From Sanguinoderma infundibulare (Eukaryota; Basidiomycota; Agaricomycetes; Polyporales; Polyporaceae), in the NCBI GenBank assembly GCA_032821775.1, contig JAVLRN010000003.1, positions 2,480,001 to 2,544,000 of the forward strand: a stretch of DNA of 64,000 nt. Direction: 5' to 3'. The notes under the pieces were generated by a model that saw only the letters and a list, made by a program, of their open reading frames with translations, was not told the origin of the DNA and did no database searches. The first letter of the stretch is position 1. The number at the start of each line of letters is the position of its first letter. The translations under genes were made by a program, and so were the position numbers. This document shows, one piece after another, positions 10,411 through 21,735 of this stretch.

Positions 10411-11615
10411 TCATCCTGTCAGGGGAAACAATTCTTCGAACTGCAAGACGCCGCTGTCCACGATGTTGTCTAGAACATGGTTTCGAAGAACGGCCTTGCA
10501 TGCGTCGAACGTGACGAAGCGTTTGACCACCAAGACCAGTCTCTCGAGCTCCATGAACCGCCCGATCGCCTTCGTGATCAACGGCGCGACGTGGGCCGCG
10601 GTCCTCCCGAACGACTCAAGCTTTTCGGTGTCAAACAAGTCCAGCGTGAGTTCGCGCAGGCTTGTCGGAGCGGCTGCGAGCATCGAGAAGTAGGCCACGG
10701 CGAATTCGCGGTCCTGCGCCTCCAGCGGACCAACATCTTCGTCATACTCCCTGGGGCGGACCGTCAGGGTCCGAAGGTTGGCGCAAAGCCCGATGTTGAA
10801 CGCGTCTCACAGTTCTGCCGCAAATTCAGTGAGCACATATTTCTGGAGCACCCCCAGCGCAAGTGGGGCGGAACTCACTGGCTTTCTTCGGAGGCGTGCT
10901 CCGAGCGTAGCGTTTCAAGAACCTCCCCGCGTGCTTGACGTCCGCCTCCTCCTCGGTGTCGACGGCAACCGCTTCGAGCGCGTCCGCGTCGAGGTCCCCG
11001 CCGCTCTTCTCGTTGAAGTTCAGGTAGCAGTCCCGCCCGCACAGCTCGAGCCGGCGCACGACGGGGCACGACACCCCGCGGCGGTTGCTGATCATCCGCC
11101 CGACGACGCCCTCCCCGCACTCGTTCCCGTAGATCTGGGCGATGTCGAGCTCGAAGAGCCGGAGGATGTCGAACCGCATGTAGTGCTCGTTGAAGTACGG
11201 TCCGTTCTCGGTCCCGGCGATCTTGAGCAGGTGCAGCTAGAGCGGCGCGTCCGGGTAGGGCGTGTACGCCGGCGAGCCGAGGAGGGTGATGGCCTTGGTC
11301 TCGACGGACCGGATGCTGGGGGTGAGCTTGAGGATCTCGAGGAGCAGGACGGGCGGGAGGGGGTTAGATGTTGTGGTGCGCCGGGCTGAAGAGCAGGCCC
11401 TCGACGTAGCGGGCGATGCGGGGGTGCGCGGCGAGGAAGTCGCGGAAGTGGTCGAACTGGTGGTCCTCCCACAGCCTGACGACCTTGTAGAGGAGGACCT
11501 GGCTGGGCTCCTTCCAGGCTCGACAGACGACTTGGGTATCGTATCGGAAGCAGGTGAACTTGTGCGACGCTTGGTGGACAAACATGCGGACGAGGTTTGG
11601 CGGTAGGTGTACCAT
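10411..11615 (-). pseudogene. Second F-box-like protein, with stop codons and a frameshift
   Basis: Convergent to the previous pseudogene. The N-terminus is a normal agaricomycete F-box module (MVHLPPNLVRMFVHQASH, VVCRAWKEPSQVLLYK, FDHFRDFLAAHPRIARYVEG). Near 11370 one extra T appears to shift the frame: the text before it ends SPAHHNI and the text after it continues NPLPPVLLLEILKLTPSIRS. A stop codon (11237-11239) then interrupts the frame that continues as LHLLKIAGTENGPYF. Another stop (10807-10809) stands before DAFNIGLCANLRTLTVRP. The last block (LRELTLDLFDTEKLESFG, LERLVLVVKRFVTFDA) is leucine-rich. Both stops could come from C-to-T changes of glutamine and arginine codons. The protein is very unlikely to be made whole. 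Confidence 0.65.
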
Positions 11616-12607
11616 GGTGCGTTCTTAACTAGAGACGAGCTCAGAATAGAGAGCTTCAAGTTCAAGTGGCCCATGAAGCTCTGACCTTAAGCAGCAGAGG
11701 CCGCTGAGTGACGCGCCCGGCGTCCAGCTTTCAGTCCACCTGGTCATGGGACCGCGTCTGACATCACTAATGTAATCGCTTCAACTTCCACGGGTAGATC
11801 TCGAAAATGTTACCAGATCACTCTGAATGCAAGGACGGATAGCTATGACTCGCTTCAGGTGTTTTTAACCTGAGAATCTACTGTATACCCACACCAACGC
11901 CATCCTCGAATATTTATATTATTATTCGATTATTTAATTAGGGGCCGACTGTATCAGTATCGAGCCAACTTTCAAGTTCAATGGATGAACCAAAACGCTG
12001 CTTATGCCACAAGAGCGAGGAACAAATGCTGCATGCACGAACAGCACAGAGGAATCAGCATGTCCAGGCTATTGTATAAGGAAGGAGGAGACCAAGTCCG
12101 GTCAATGCATTATAGAAACGACAATAGGCGACAGATTCGGAGCACTATGCGGAGAGGCGAGACGATTTGGATGAAAGAAAATTGGAGAGAGAAGCGAAAG
12201 TATGTTCCAGAAAAATGAAGACTGATGCAAATAAGCAACTCAGGGTGCGATGGAGGAGATCGAGATAGGATACTAACATAGCGTGAAGATGTAGCGGAGG
12301 TTGATAGAACACGGGGAAGAAACAAACAGATGACGGCGAAAGCACAGTAATCTGAACCTTGACGGAGGTTCTAGAGTATGCTTACAAAACCCACAACCTG
12401 AGCGAAGATCCACGGTCCCAAGAAGTCGGCCGAGCGGCCAGCGATCTATCCGTCTAATAGACTACAGCTCTCCCTGCTCCGTACCGCGTTCGGACCCGAC
12501 CGAGCCGGAGCCAAAACGCAGGGTAGCTGACTGCCCGACGTATATGACGGACAACAAAGTGGCGTACGCGAAGAGCATCACCCATACCTGGACCGGAGGG
12601 GGCAGCA
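11616..12607. other. AT-richer gene-free stretch
   Basis: About 1 kb with lower GC than its surroundings, including an AT-rich tract near 11905-11940 (TATTTATATTATTATTCG). I see no open frame with coding character. The right end contains an open minus-strand frame with a hydrophobic segment just past the predicted stop of the LON-RING gene; see that entry. Confidence 0.45.
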
Positions 12608-15600
12608 TCATGAAATAACGCATCCGCCAGCGAACCACCTGCAAAGCAGAAGCAGACGCATAAGTACGTGTCCTTAAACCGGGTCATCAGGCCAGGACAC
12701 TCTCGCGCGCGGGGAAAGACTCGAGCCGAGGACGTGTGAAACGACTGCTTACCATTGGTTGCTGAACACTTCGATCCAGTGCGCGACGAGGAGCAGGCGA
12801 AGGCGCGCAGAGCGGATGGGTAAGAGCTTGGCCTTATCGCCGTCGGGAACCGGAAGCACCTGTGTCAACGAATAAATCGGATATGAGTGAGTATGATGGC
12901 GTTTAGATCAATGATGGAAAGGACGTACTACAGCCATCCAGAAACTGAAGATGGCAGGATCAGTGGGAGCAGCGACCACATTAATATCACGCATCCGCCC
13001 CACCACCCACGGTGTTTCCTGTACTTGCTGGACGAACGCATGGCACTTAGCGATAAGCTCTTCGTTCGTTGGCGGTCGAACGCCGGGTGCTTCCACATTT
13101 GGCTGTCGAGGACGCAAGGGCTCTTCCGACCGAAGGGCATGGTGATCATCGGCAGCGTGCCTGGACGGAGGCGACAATGAGGCATCGATCGCGCCGGTGC
13201 TGGCGTCAGCGCGTGGTTCTGGCGATGGAGACAGGGAGGATGGCGGCGAAGGTTCCGTGGGCAGGGTCTGGATGTCCGTGAAGACGTCACCGATCCCAGC
13301 CCTGGCGGTGGCCTCGGACGGTGCGTCAATAGGCTCAACCGCCGCATGACTGTCCGTAGCCAAGGAACCTTCGAGAGAAGAGGAGCGAGAAGAGGCTTCT
13401 GCGGCGATAGGCTCTGGATCGCCACCAGAACCTCGACCTTCCTCGCCGGCCGGAGGAAACCCGCTGAGAGCCACTTCGTCCTCATAGTCCTCGAAGCGTT
13501 CGATGCTCCCAACCATGTACCCGTCGTGGGTGCCGTGATCCAAGATGCGGAAGCGCCAGATTCCAACCGTCTCGACTTCGATACCGTCAGCGAGCGGCGT
13601 CACGTTCACGATCCGAAGCATGGTCCCGTAGTCGTTTCCAAGACTCGCGCTTCCGTCGGCGTATGTCGAAGGAGCGGCGCGTGGAGTGGGAAGGATCCCA
13701 AAGCAACGGTCGGGGGTCGCGAGGATTCGTCGGAGCATGAGTTTATATCTGCGTAACCACGAGTAAGTCAAAGCGAACTTGCAGTTACGATCGGAGTGCT
13801 GACTTCGGGTCGTAGAAATTCAGTACGGTCGGCATGCCTGGAAAGCCAGGCTGACAGACAAAAATAGGGGTATCGAGGCGGGCATCACGCTCTTCCGCGG
13901 CCACAATCCGGCCACGCTCAGCGTAGTCTTCTGGAAATGCTCGGAGCACTGCGCGCAAGAGATAAATCAATATACGGGCTATTTTCTGGCCAGTCGCGTG
14001 CACATACTGATAGCCTGGATGATTTTATTGCAGGGATGCTGCTGGAGGTAGTCGTAGCCCGGGAGCCTCTGCCTGCAAAGGGGACACGCTTGGTTGTGGT
14101 CGACAGAGCGAAACAGACAGCGCGTGCAGAACGTCTGTTATAGGAGTGTGGTCAGCACCGTCTACATACGCCGTCCGAGGCCACAGGATCCGCATTTGAT
14201 ACCAGCAAAGAGGAGCAGAAAAAGCAAGACACAAACCCTAACGGCGCGGCGACGGAAACTTGTAGCTGAACAGAGCGGCCACATTTCACGGTCCGTCTCA
14301 TCCCTCAAGGGCAACCGATCTCGACAGGAATATCGATCGAAACACGGACCCAACCTCAAGATGCTCGCATCCGCAGCCCAATACCTTGCTAGCAATTCAA
14401 AGGAACGCCCCTCGACACAGGGGTGGGACGCATGCAGCGATTGAACTGGGCCCGCGGATGCAAATGCTTGTCTAGACAGGCGAGTGCGGGGTTGCGGAGG
14501 CAACTCTCGTGCGGGGTACTTTCGGGGCGCCCGGTCGGCGGGAAGCCCACGATAGAGCGAAATAGCTCTCCGTCAATTGGCTGCGTAAGTTAACATTTCA
14601 CGCGCGGCACGCCGTGACGGAACCTTGCGACGACCTGCCGAGTATGGCAGAAGGACGCAAAACACCCGACGAACAATCGTGTTCCGGTTGAACACGCCGT
14701 CGCCGCAATGCATTCCGAAGATATCTTGGGAAACGGGTAGGACTTACGTGTTGGCACGGTGTGGTTATGGGTTGCCAAAACAGCCCGTAACATATTTCAC
14801 AGCTGAGTTCCGAATAAAGTTCCTTTTCGAACGGGTTCTGTCGGTCATGATCGTTGGCGGCATGGTTGTGAGGGGGTGGGGTACGGTGACGGAATCGTCG
14901 GCGCCGCTTGCGGGGATGCAAGGCAGGACTAGCCTCTGGCGAGCGGGAACGTCTAGGCGAACGGGTGTTGAACGGGGTATTTGTTCGGGTCGACTGTTGT
15001 GTAGGCGGGGAGGTGCGGTCGGACGATGGAGACTGCGGCGAGAGAGGGATATAGTCAAGGTCTGAGTCGTAGTCGACTTCGCGCTCAGAATCCGAGCGGT
15101 CATCATGATCGTCCATAAACTGGGGAGGAGGTTCCGGCGGAGCGTCTTGACGAGAAGCACGGGTGATAAGATCAAGGAGTTTGTTTGTCGTGACGTCAGT
15201 CGGGGGTGCTTGACAGAACGTCGTGGGATCCTGGGGAAATGACGGGCGGCATGTCGGGAGGGGGCACTGTGGAAGGGATGATGGGATTCTGTCAGGGTCA
15301 GAGGAGGAAGAGTCGTCTTGAGGCAAGAAATGGGAAGCGCAAAGGGTGTGGCCGCAGCTGAGAGTTACGGGGGCGCGAAGGAGGGTTGGGGATGGACAGA
15401 GGGGACATTGGAGAAGGGGGAGGAGGTGGTGGGGCAGGACGGGCGAGTCAGCCATGGGGAGAGTGGAGGTAGTCGCATTGGACCAAGCTGGCGGGGAGGG
15501 AGAGATAGATGTAGGGGTATTGTGGGGATGGGCTTGGGATCGAGTATGAGCCTGGGCACTGGCAGGAAGGCGATCTATTGGGCCGAGTGTGGGAGATGGT

Positions 15601-15824
15601 CGACGGGATGAGCGATGCGCGGCCTCTTGGGCGGGCGACTTACTGTCTTGTGCGCGATTCGCACCCGGGCCTTCTGCCTCATGCCCCTCGTCGACCCGAT
15701 CCTCTGCCGCACTCCGCGTTTGCTCGGAAGGCGGACTGCCATTTGGATGGCTGGTGCTGGCGTAGTGGGCAGGGACGTCGGAGGCCATTAGATGTGGGAG
15801 GGTAGGCTGTGTGGGGTCTGTCAT
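12608..15824 (-). CDS. RING-RING-LON domain protein (LONRF-like E3 ligase)
   Basis: Probably an E3 ubiquitin ligase of the LONRF family. Six exons fit without frame conflict: 15824-14748, 14134-14008, 13948-13804, 13748-12929, 12859-12753 and 12638-12608; 768 residues. A first RING has CPLCPSP, SCGHTLCASHF and CPLPTC near residues 137-200. A long Ser/Pro/Arg-rich linker follows. A second RING is split by an intron: CEICYGLFWQPITTPCQH joins TFCTRCLFRSVDHNQACPLC. The LON N-terminal domain has FVCQPGFPGMPTVLNFYDPK, YKLMLRRILATPDRCFG and GTHDGYMVG, with a disordered insert before WVVGRMRD. The end (KAKLLPIRSARLRLLLVAHW, NQWWFAGGCVIS) matches the family. The second intron boundary encloses 613 bases, very long here. 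A different last junction could give a tail with a membrane helix (VMLFAYATLLSVIYVG). Confidence 0.85.
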
Positions 15825-16277
15825 TTTCAAGATGAGGACGACATGGGGGCAGAGAGCGGGCGGACGGGGGCTGATGACGCTCTTGAGAATACAGAGTGTC
15901 CCGCATAAGTCGGCGATCGTCGTTCCTCAATCGTCTCCCCCACGTGCACTTCCTCCAGATCGGACATGGATCTCCCCAGATCTCGCTTGCTCTCTCTCAT
16001 CCTCCCACGGCCCTACGAGCTGCCGCGCATGCACGTCCTGCCCCTCGGCTCGCCATCGCCGACGAGCATCACATCCCCCACCTGGGCCAGAGACGGGGGC
16101 CACCAGAGCTCCCAGTGCATCCCGTCCTATCCCGTCGCAACTGTTGCTGGGAGCACGCCCTGGCACGACGTAGGCTTCCCGCCGCTCCTGTCACCCCCGT
16201 AGGCGGCCCGTAAAACGATTCACACACGTGTACTTCCTGGCTGTTACACTTCTACCTACAGTCCCGGATCATCACCC
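15825..16277. other. Intergenic, no gene seen
   Basis: This lies between the start of the LONRF-like gene and the end of dihydroorotase, both on the minus strand. It must hold the promoter of the former and the 3' untranslated region of the latter. Open frames on the plus strand (15811-16213) are proline- and arginine-rich shadows without domain content. Confidence 0.4.
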
Positions 16278-17579
16278 TCACTTGCACGGCTCGTCCGCAA
16301 TCTGCCATCCAATCTCCTTGCCCGCCCAGAATGGAACTACGTGTGCCGCCCCCGTTCCATATCCCTCGATCCCAACCACCTTGTTCGACGCCCGTCGGAG
16401 AACGACCCGTTGGCCGCCGTCCCTGGCAGGCCGGCCGTAAAACTGCCGACCATGTCCGCTCACGAAGCCTTCAAGCCTGTCCAACGCCCCGAATGACTCC
16501 AGCAAGTGCGCGACCAGCGGCAATAAGATGGGCGAGGTATATACCCCCGCAGCGCACGCCGACGTAGGTCCAGCCGCCGACTTGCTCTCGTACGGATGAG
16601 GTGCAGAGTCGGAGCCGAGGAAGAACCGGGGATGGCCTATGGCAAGCAGACGACGACGGATGTCAGCACAAGATCGTCAGCGTACTAGACTGCCGCGCTC
16701 AAGTGACCGGTCTCGTTTTGAAGCCCGGAACGGACCTTCTTTAACCACCTCCTGAAGAGCTCTGCGGTCGTCTGGGTATTTCGCGACCGGCTTGCAAAAG
16801 TGCCAAGACTGGCCCGCCCAGTCGTCCACCGTGAGCGACAGATGGTGGGCGGTAATCGTGCAAGCTACCGTCGGCCCAAGGCTCTTGACACATTCGACCG
16901 CTGCGCGGGTCGTCGCATGTTCGAGGACGATGCGTAGCTTGGGGAACTGCGCGTGGAGCTTTCGCAGATGGGGTAGGAAGGCCGGCTCAGCATTCAGCAC
17001 GCAGGTATTGGTGGCGGCTGAAGACGGAACCTCGCCGTGCAAATTTAGGACCATGCCAACCTCTTGCATCGCGGCGAAGACAGGGTAGTAAGCTTCGTAC
17101 GATTCGATGCCGCCCTCGGAGTTGGTTGTTACGCCCCGCGGGTATGACTTGACGCCTGGGGCGGCAACCATGAGCGGTAGGGTCTATGACAGATGGATGC
17201 GATGGGCGGCGACGAGACGCACCGATTATCCCAGCCAGCGCCGCCTTGCGGATTTCTTCCGGTGTGAGCTCCGGGGACAGGTAGAGCGTCATGAGGTAGT
17301 CGACAGAGGGATCGATCGCCTGGAGCTGAGCTCGGTAAAGCAACGCTTGTTCAGTATTCGTAATCGGCGGTTTCAAGTTGGGCTACTAGCCGTGGCGGAG
17401 ATGAGATGGACCGATGAGAGCAGGTAGAGTGCCAGAGGAAGACATGCCATGACATAGGCGAGGGAAAAGCCTCCTTGGCGGACATGTTTTGTGACTACTT
17501 GAGCGAGTTCCCCTTGGCGGAGGTGGACATGGAAGTCTGCCGGTGAGGGCACAGAGATTGAGTCTGTGGGCGTCGACAT
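16278..17579 (-). CDS. URA4: Dihydroorotase
   Basis: Forms dihydroorotate from carbamoyl aspartate in pyrimidine synthesis. Four exons: 17579-17448, 17382-17223, 17155-16736 and 16636-16278; 356 residues, the normal size of the single-domain type. Metal ligands are visible: H17 and H19 in ADFHVHLRQGE, the lysine to be carboxylated K100 in GVKSYPRGVTTNSEGG, H137 in LNLHGEV, the histidine in LEHATT, and the catalytic aspartate in FLGSDSAPHP. The first intron (17447-17383) starts with GC; only this joins AYVM to PNLKPPITNTEQ, a highly conserved junction. I chose the ATG at 17579 because a further upstream ATG would add a hydrophobic stretch not found in the family. Head to head with kinesin-8, 288 bases apart. 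Confidence 0.95.
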
Positions 17580-17867
17580 GGTCAAAACGACTACAGCTTG
17601 CACCTGGCTTTCGCTCCCTATCGCCTCGTTGAGCGCTGAAGGGATATAGGCGCCCGAGAGATGCGGTCAGGTGACGCAAAGGAAGGACGCGTTGACGCCG
17701 GGGAGGATGTTTGGTTCGAGTGGCCAGTGCTGCGACGTCTGAGTCTGACTGCGACCGACAGACCTCTCTCCCCTCAGCCACATCCCCCGGACGCCCGCTC
17801 CCACAACAAGGGCCACCTAGACCCCCTACCCCTACCCCTGCCCCGTCCCTCCTTCCGTCTACACGTC
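17580..17867. promoter_or_regulatory. Shared intergenic promoter of URA4 and kinesin-8
   Basis: 288 bases between outward-facing start codons. The kinesin side ends in a run of CCCCTACCCCTACCCCTG (about 17822-17840), a C-rich pyrimidine tract close to the start. Confidence 0.45.
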
Positions 17868-20800
17868 ATGGCCGCTGCTGGCTCCATCACCGTTGCCGGT
17901 AAGTTCCCTTTCTTCTATCCCATCCCCCTACCTGGAGGCGAACAATTGGCACATGTGGAACGCGCATGTTAACCAACATGTCTGCGCCTCCCAGTACGCG
18001 TTCGGCCTCCCACATCATCCGAGGCCACACGACTGCCCCAGCAAGTTTACGACGCATGCATCCGTGGCGACGGCGCGCTCTCCACCCCCGGACGCGTAGC
18101 CAACACTTCGACTCTCCGCGAAATCGTCCAGATTGTCGACGACCGCGTCCTCACTTTCGACCCCGTCGAGAAGGACCAGACGCGTGCATTCGTAGAACGC
18201 GGCTTTCTCCCTCCCGGCACCAAGCGGTACAAGGACAGGCGATTCATATTCGACCGCGTCTTCAGACACGACTCGTCACAAGCAGACGTCTACGGTGCCA
18301 CAGCCCGCCCTCTCCTCAAGACCCTCTTGGATGGATACAACACAACAATCTTCGCATACGGCGTACGCTCCTCTTTCCCTTGGTGAGTCACCGCGCTCGA
18401 GCTGATCGTCCCATCCCGTGCCCAGGCTACCGGCTGTGGCAAGACACACACAATAAGTGGCACAGATTCCGATCCGGGAATCATCTACCTCACCATGGCA
18501 GACCTCTTCCAGGACATCGAGGATCGCAAGGAAGACTACATCGTCGACGTCGTCGTCACCTTCCTCGAAATTTACAACGAGGAGATCCGCGACCTTCTTG
18601 CCGACCCCGCCAACCCCACACCGCGCGGCGGTCTCCAAATACGAGAGGACAAGTCCGTTAAAGTGGCCGGCCTCACAGAACTTCGCCCTGCCAGTGCAGA
18701 CGAGGTAAAGGAGATCGTCCTCCTTGGCAACTCCCGTCGCACCCAAAGCCCAACACACGCCAACGAGACCAGTTCCCGTTCACATGCCGTCCTTCAAGTG
18801 CATGTCACCCAAGCCCCGCGCACCGCTGCTCTCACCGAACAGAAGTTCATGGGGACGCTCTCGATCATCGATCTCGCCGGCAGCGAGCGCGCCGCCGCGA
18901 CGACCAACATGGGACAGCGCATGGTCGAGGGCGCGAACATCAACAAGTCGCTCCTCGCCCTCGGTAACTGCATCAACGCTCTCTGCGAGAGTGGAGGTGC
19001 TGTCCGGCACGTCCCTTACCGCAACAGCAAGCTCACCCGACTGCTCAAGTTCTCTCTCGGCGGAAACTGCAAGACGGTGATGATCGTCTGCGTCGCTCCC
19101 ACGAGTGCACACTTCGACGACACGCACAATACCCTCGTATACGCCGAGCGTGCGACGAAGATCAAGACCAAGGTCATCACGCGCAACGTGGTCAACGTCG
19201 ATCGCCATGTCGGCCAATACGTCGAGGCGATCAACCGTCTCAACCTCGAAGTGGCCGAGCTGAAGGAGAAGCTCGCCGGGAAGCGCGATCAGGAGCGCGA
19301 GGTGGAGAAGCGGAAGCGCCGCGAGGCCCTGCTCGAGGTCGAGAAGGCGAAGAGCGATCTGCAGCTCAAGGCAGACCAGATGCGGCCGAGCATCGCGGAC
19401 GGCGCGAACTGCGCTGGCAAGCTCGCGGTCGCAGAGGCGAAGCTCAAGGTCATCCGCGAGCGCCTCGCCGAGCTGGACAGGCTGGCCGCCACGGACCCCT
19501 CCGTCCCCCTTTCCTCCGACCTCGAGACGGAGCGGGCACTCCTTAAGGCCCTCGCTGGCCCCGAGGAGCAGACCCTCCGGGCAGAGAGCGCTCTCAACGT
19601 CCGCGTGCAACGTGCAGGCAATTCTGGGGCCCTCTTCGAGGCTACCCTCCGAGCTGTTCAGGAGCGCCGCTCGTCAGACAAGCTCGACGAAGTCTCTGTC
19701 GAAAATGTCAAGCTGGACGCGCGCTGGCGTAAGGCAGAGATGGAGCGTACCAAGGCTGAGGTGCAGTCGGAAGCTCTCCGGGATGCCGTCACCGCCCAGG
19801 CGGAAGCTCTTGTCAGTTTGGTTGGTCTCGTGGGACGGTGCACTGTCATGCTTGGGGAGGCTGGGAGGCTCCTTACCGCCGCCACGGAGGAAGGTCGCGA
19901 CAGGTTGGAGCAAACGGCCAAGTCGCTGAGCACGTCGCTGAAGGGCGTCGCAGAGGGGAACGATGCAGCTTTCAAGTCCCTCCTAGGGCACTCGATCGCT
20001 TCTTACACTGTCGCTCCTCTCCAGGACAGCTCATCCTCCCTCAACAGCTTCAAGGGCTTTGCGAGCCTCGGCGTCGGACGCGTTGTTTCGAACCCTGTCA
20101 TCTCCCAGCAGCCGAAGACGAAATCCTCTCGGAGGTCTTCCTCGTATGGCTCAGGTGTCGGCGGGTCCCCGCTGCGCAAGTCACACAAGAGTCCCAGAAA
20201 GTCACTTCGCTCAAGTCTCGCTCCGTCTTCGGCACCGTACAGGCGCGTATCGGACAAGGACAAAGGGAAGAAGAAGGGCGTCCAATGGCGGGATTACGCC
20301 GGACAGGGAGACCTCGACGATGGCGGCGAGGGTGGCCCTTGTGGTTCGGCACCTGTGGTTATCTCTGCCACGCCCGCCGACGCCAGCTCGGCCTCGTTCT
20401 CGATAATGGCAGAAACCTCACAGCGCAACGTGTCCGTCGGAGGCTCCGAGAGCGAATGGGAGGACGAGAAGACGGACACCAGCATGGACTTCACGCTCTT
20501 CTCTGCGCCTTCGACGTCCTCCGCCGTCGCCTCATCGTCGTCATCCACCAGCGCCGTCATCCGAGCAGGCAAGCGGCCACGGGCGAGCCGTCTCGACCCC
20601 GGCTTCCTCAAATCACGATCACGCACCTCAACGCTGGGCAGTCTCGCGGAGGACGACGAAGCTGCTGCTCTCGGCTCACCGCGGCGCATCCCCCCACTCA
20701 TGGACCGCAGCCTGAACCGCATCCCCTCGCCCTCGGACGAGTCGAGCACCTCATCGACGGGAGCGGGGAAGACGCGCGAGCGGCACCACAACAGCCCCGG

Positions 20801-21164
20801 GAAGCGCGCGGCACTGACACCGAAGGCGGCGAGCAAGAGCGGGCGGCGGCGGTCGAACATCGGGCCCATGCGCGTCGAGCGGCCACGGCGGCGGTCGAGC
20901 TTGATCCCCCAGCTATCGCCGCAAGCACGCGCGTCGCTCGGTGGCGGGAGCTCGTCCGCGATCCTCGGCAAGGGGCTGGGCCCCAGGCGGGTGCCGCTGG
21001 GCGAGCGGTCGCCTGCGAAGCGGCCGAAGAGGCTGTCGTTGCTCGCCGTGTCCTCTGCGCGCATCGCGACGACACGCTTGAAGGCGGTAGACCCGAACGC
21101 GAGCATGGACGTGAGCTTCCGGAGTGGGAGCGCGGCTGGCGGTTCGAAGCCCACTTGGCGGTGA
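17868..21164 (+). CDS. KIP3: Kinesin-8 family motor (Kip3/Klp5/6-like)
   Basis: A plus-end-directed microtubule motor that in this family controls microtubule length and chromosome and nuclear positioning. Exons 17868-17898, 17995-18362 and 18426-21164; 1045 residues. The N-terminal motor starts [12 protein letters not shown], has the P-loop in [12 protein letters not shown] split by the second intron, switch [10 protein letters not shown] and switch [11 protein letters not shown]. The [20 protein letters not shown] segment, with the long insert before the P-loop region ([20 protein letters not shown]), is characteristic of kinesin-8. After the neck ([19 protein letters not shown]) comes a charged coiled coil to about residue 650 and a long basic Ser/Arg-rich tail, likely a microtubule-binding, disordered region. 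The symbol follows the family; direct orthology was not tested. Confidence 0.93.
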
Positions 21165-21735
21165 ATGCTTCGCAGCGTATCTGGTTGCTAGTTTGGATGG
21201 GGGTAGCGAGTGAGGATGCGTTTCATATAGCTATAGATATGGAGGGGCAGAATGTTTTATGTGTCTTGGCGGCAGGAACCCGAGATGACGAGCAGTTGAT
21301 TTCCGTTGAATGTGTACACCATTTATCACGACGCGACACGACCATTTTTCTGTTTTCTTATTTGCTATGTTTCCTCCTATCTCTGAAGATGTTCTACTAC
21401 GTTACATACCATCTCTCCTACACATACATGCCTTGCCGTCTCTTGCGCTCCGGCACTCGTTCGTTCCCAGATGCATTTTTTTTTGTAAACTGCATACCCT
21501 CATGTTGTCTTTTGTTACACTATGCACATCTCTACTGCCAGAATTTATGGACGCTTCAGTACGAAAGGACAGTGTGAACAGCGAAGGGGAAGTTACTGCT
21601 GGAGGCCCTTGCTTGACGCAGACGTACCATCAAATCAAGGTATACACTAGCATGGCATTACCTCACCCAGTGTCAGTAGGAACCGATGTGAGGTAGAAAG
21701 GAATAAATTATGCAAGACGACCGAATGGCCAACTA
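21165..21735. other. Intergenic between convergent genes
   Basis: This carries the 3' untranslated regions of kinesin-8 and Emp24. It is T-rich on the plus strand around 21340-21520, including a run of ten T near 21477. No gene was seen. Confidence 0.5.

Noticed and set aside
14162..14503. Sense open frame in the long LONRF intron taken as a gene or extra exon
   Set aside because: The RING is complete without it, it lacks splice signals to the flanking exons in frame, and its composition is not coding-like; reported only as part of the intron finding.
19838..21577. Open frame of 579 codons on the plus strand
   Set aside because: It lies in another frame of the kinesin-8 coding exon and is arginine/alanine-rich without domains; the kinesin frame explains the region.
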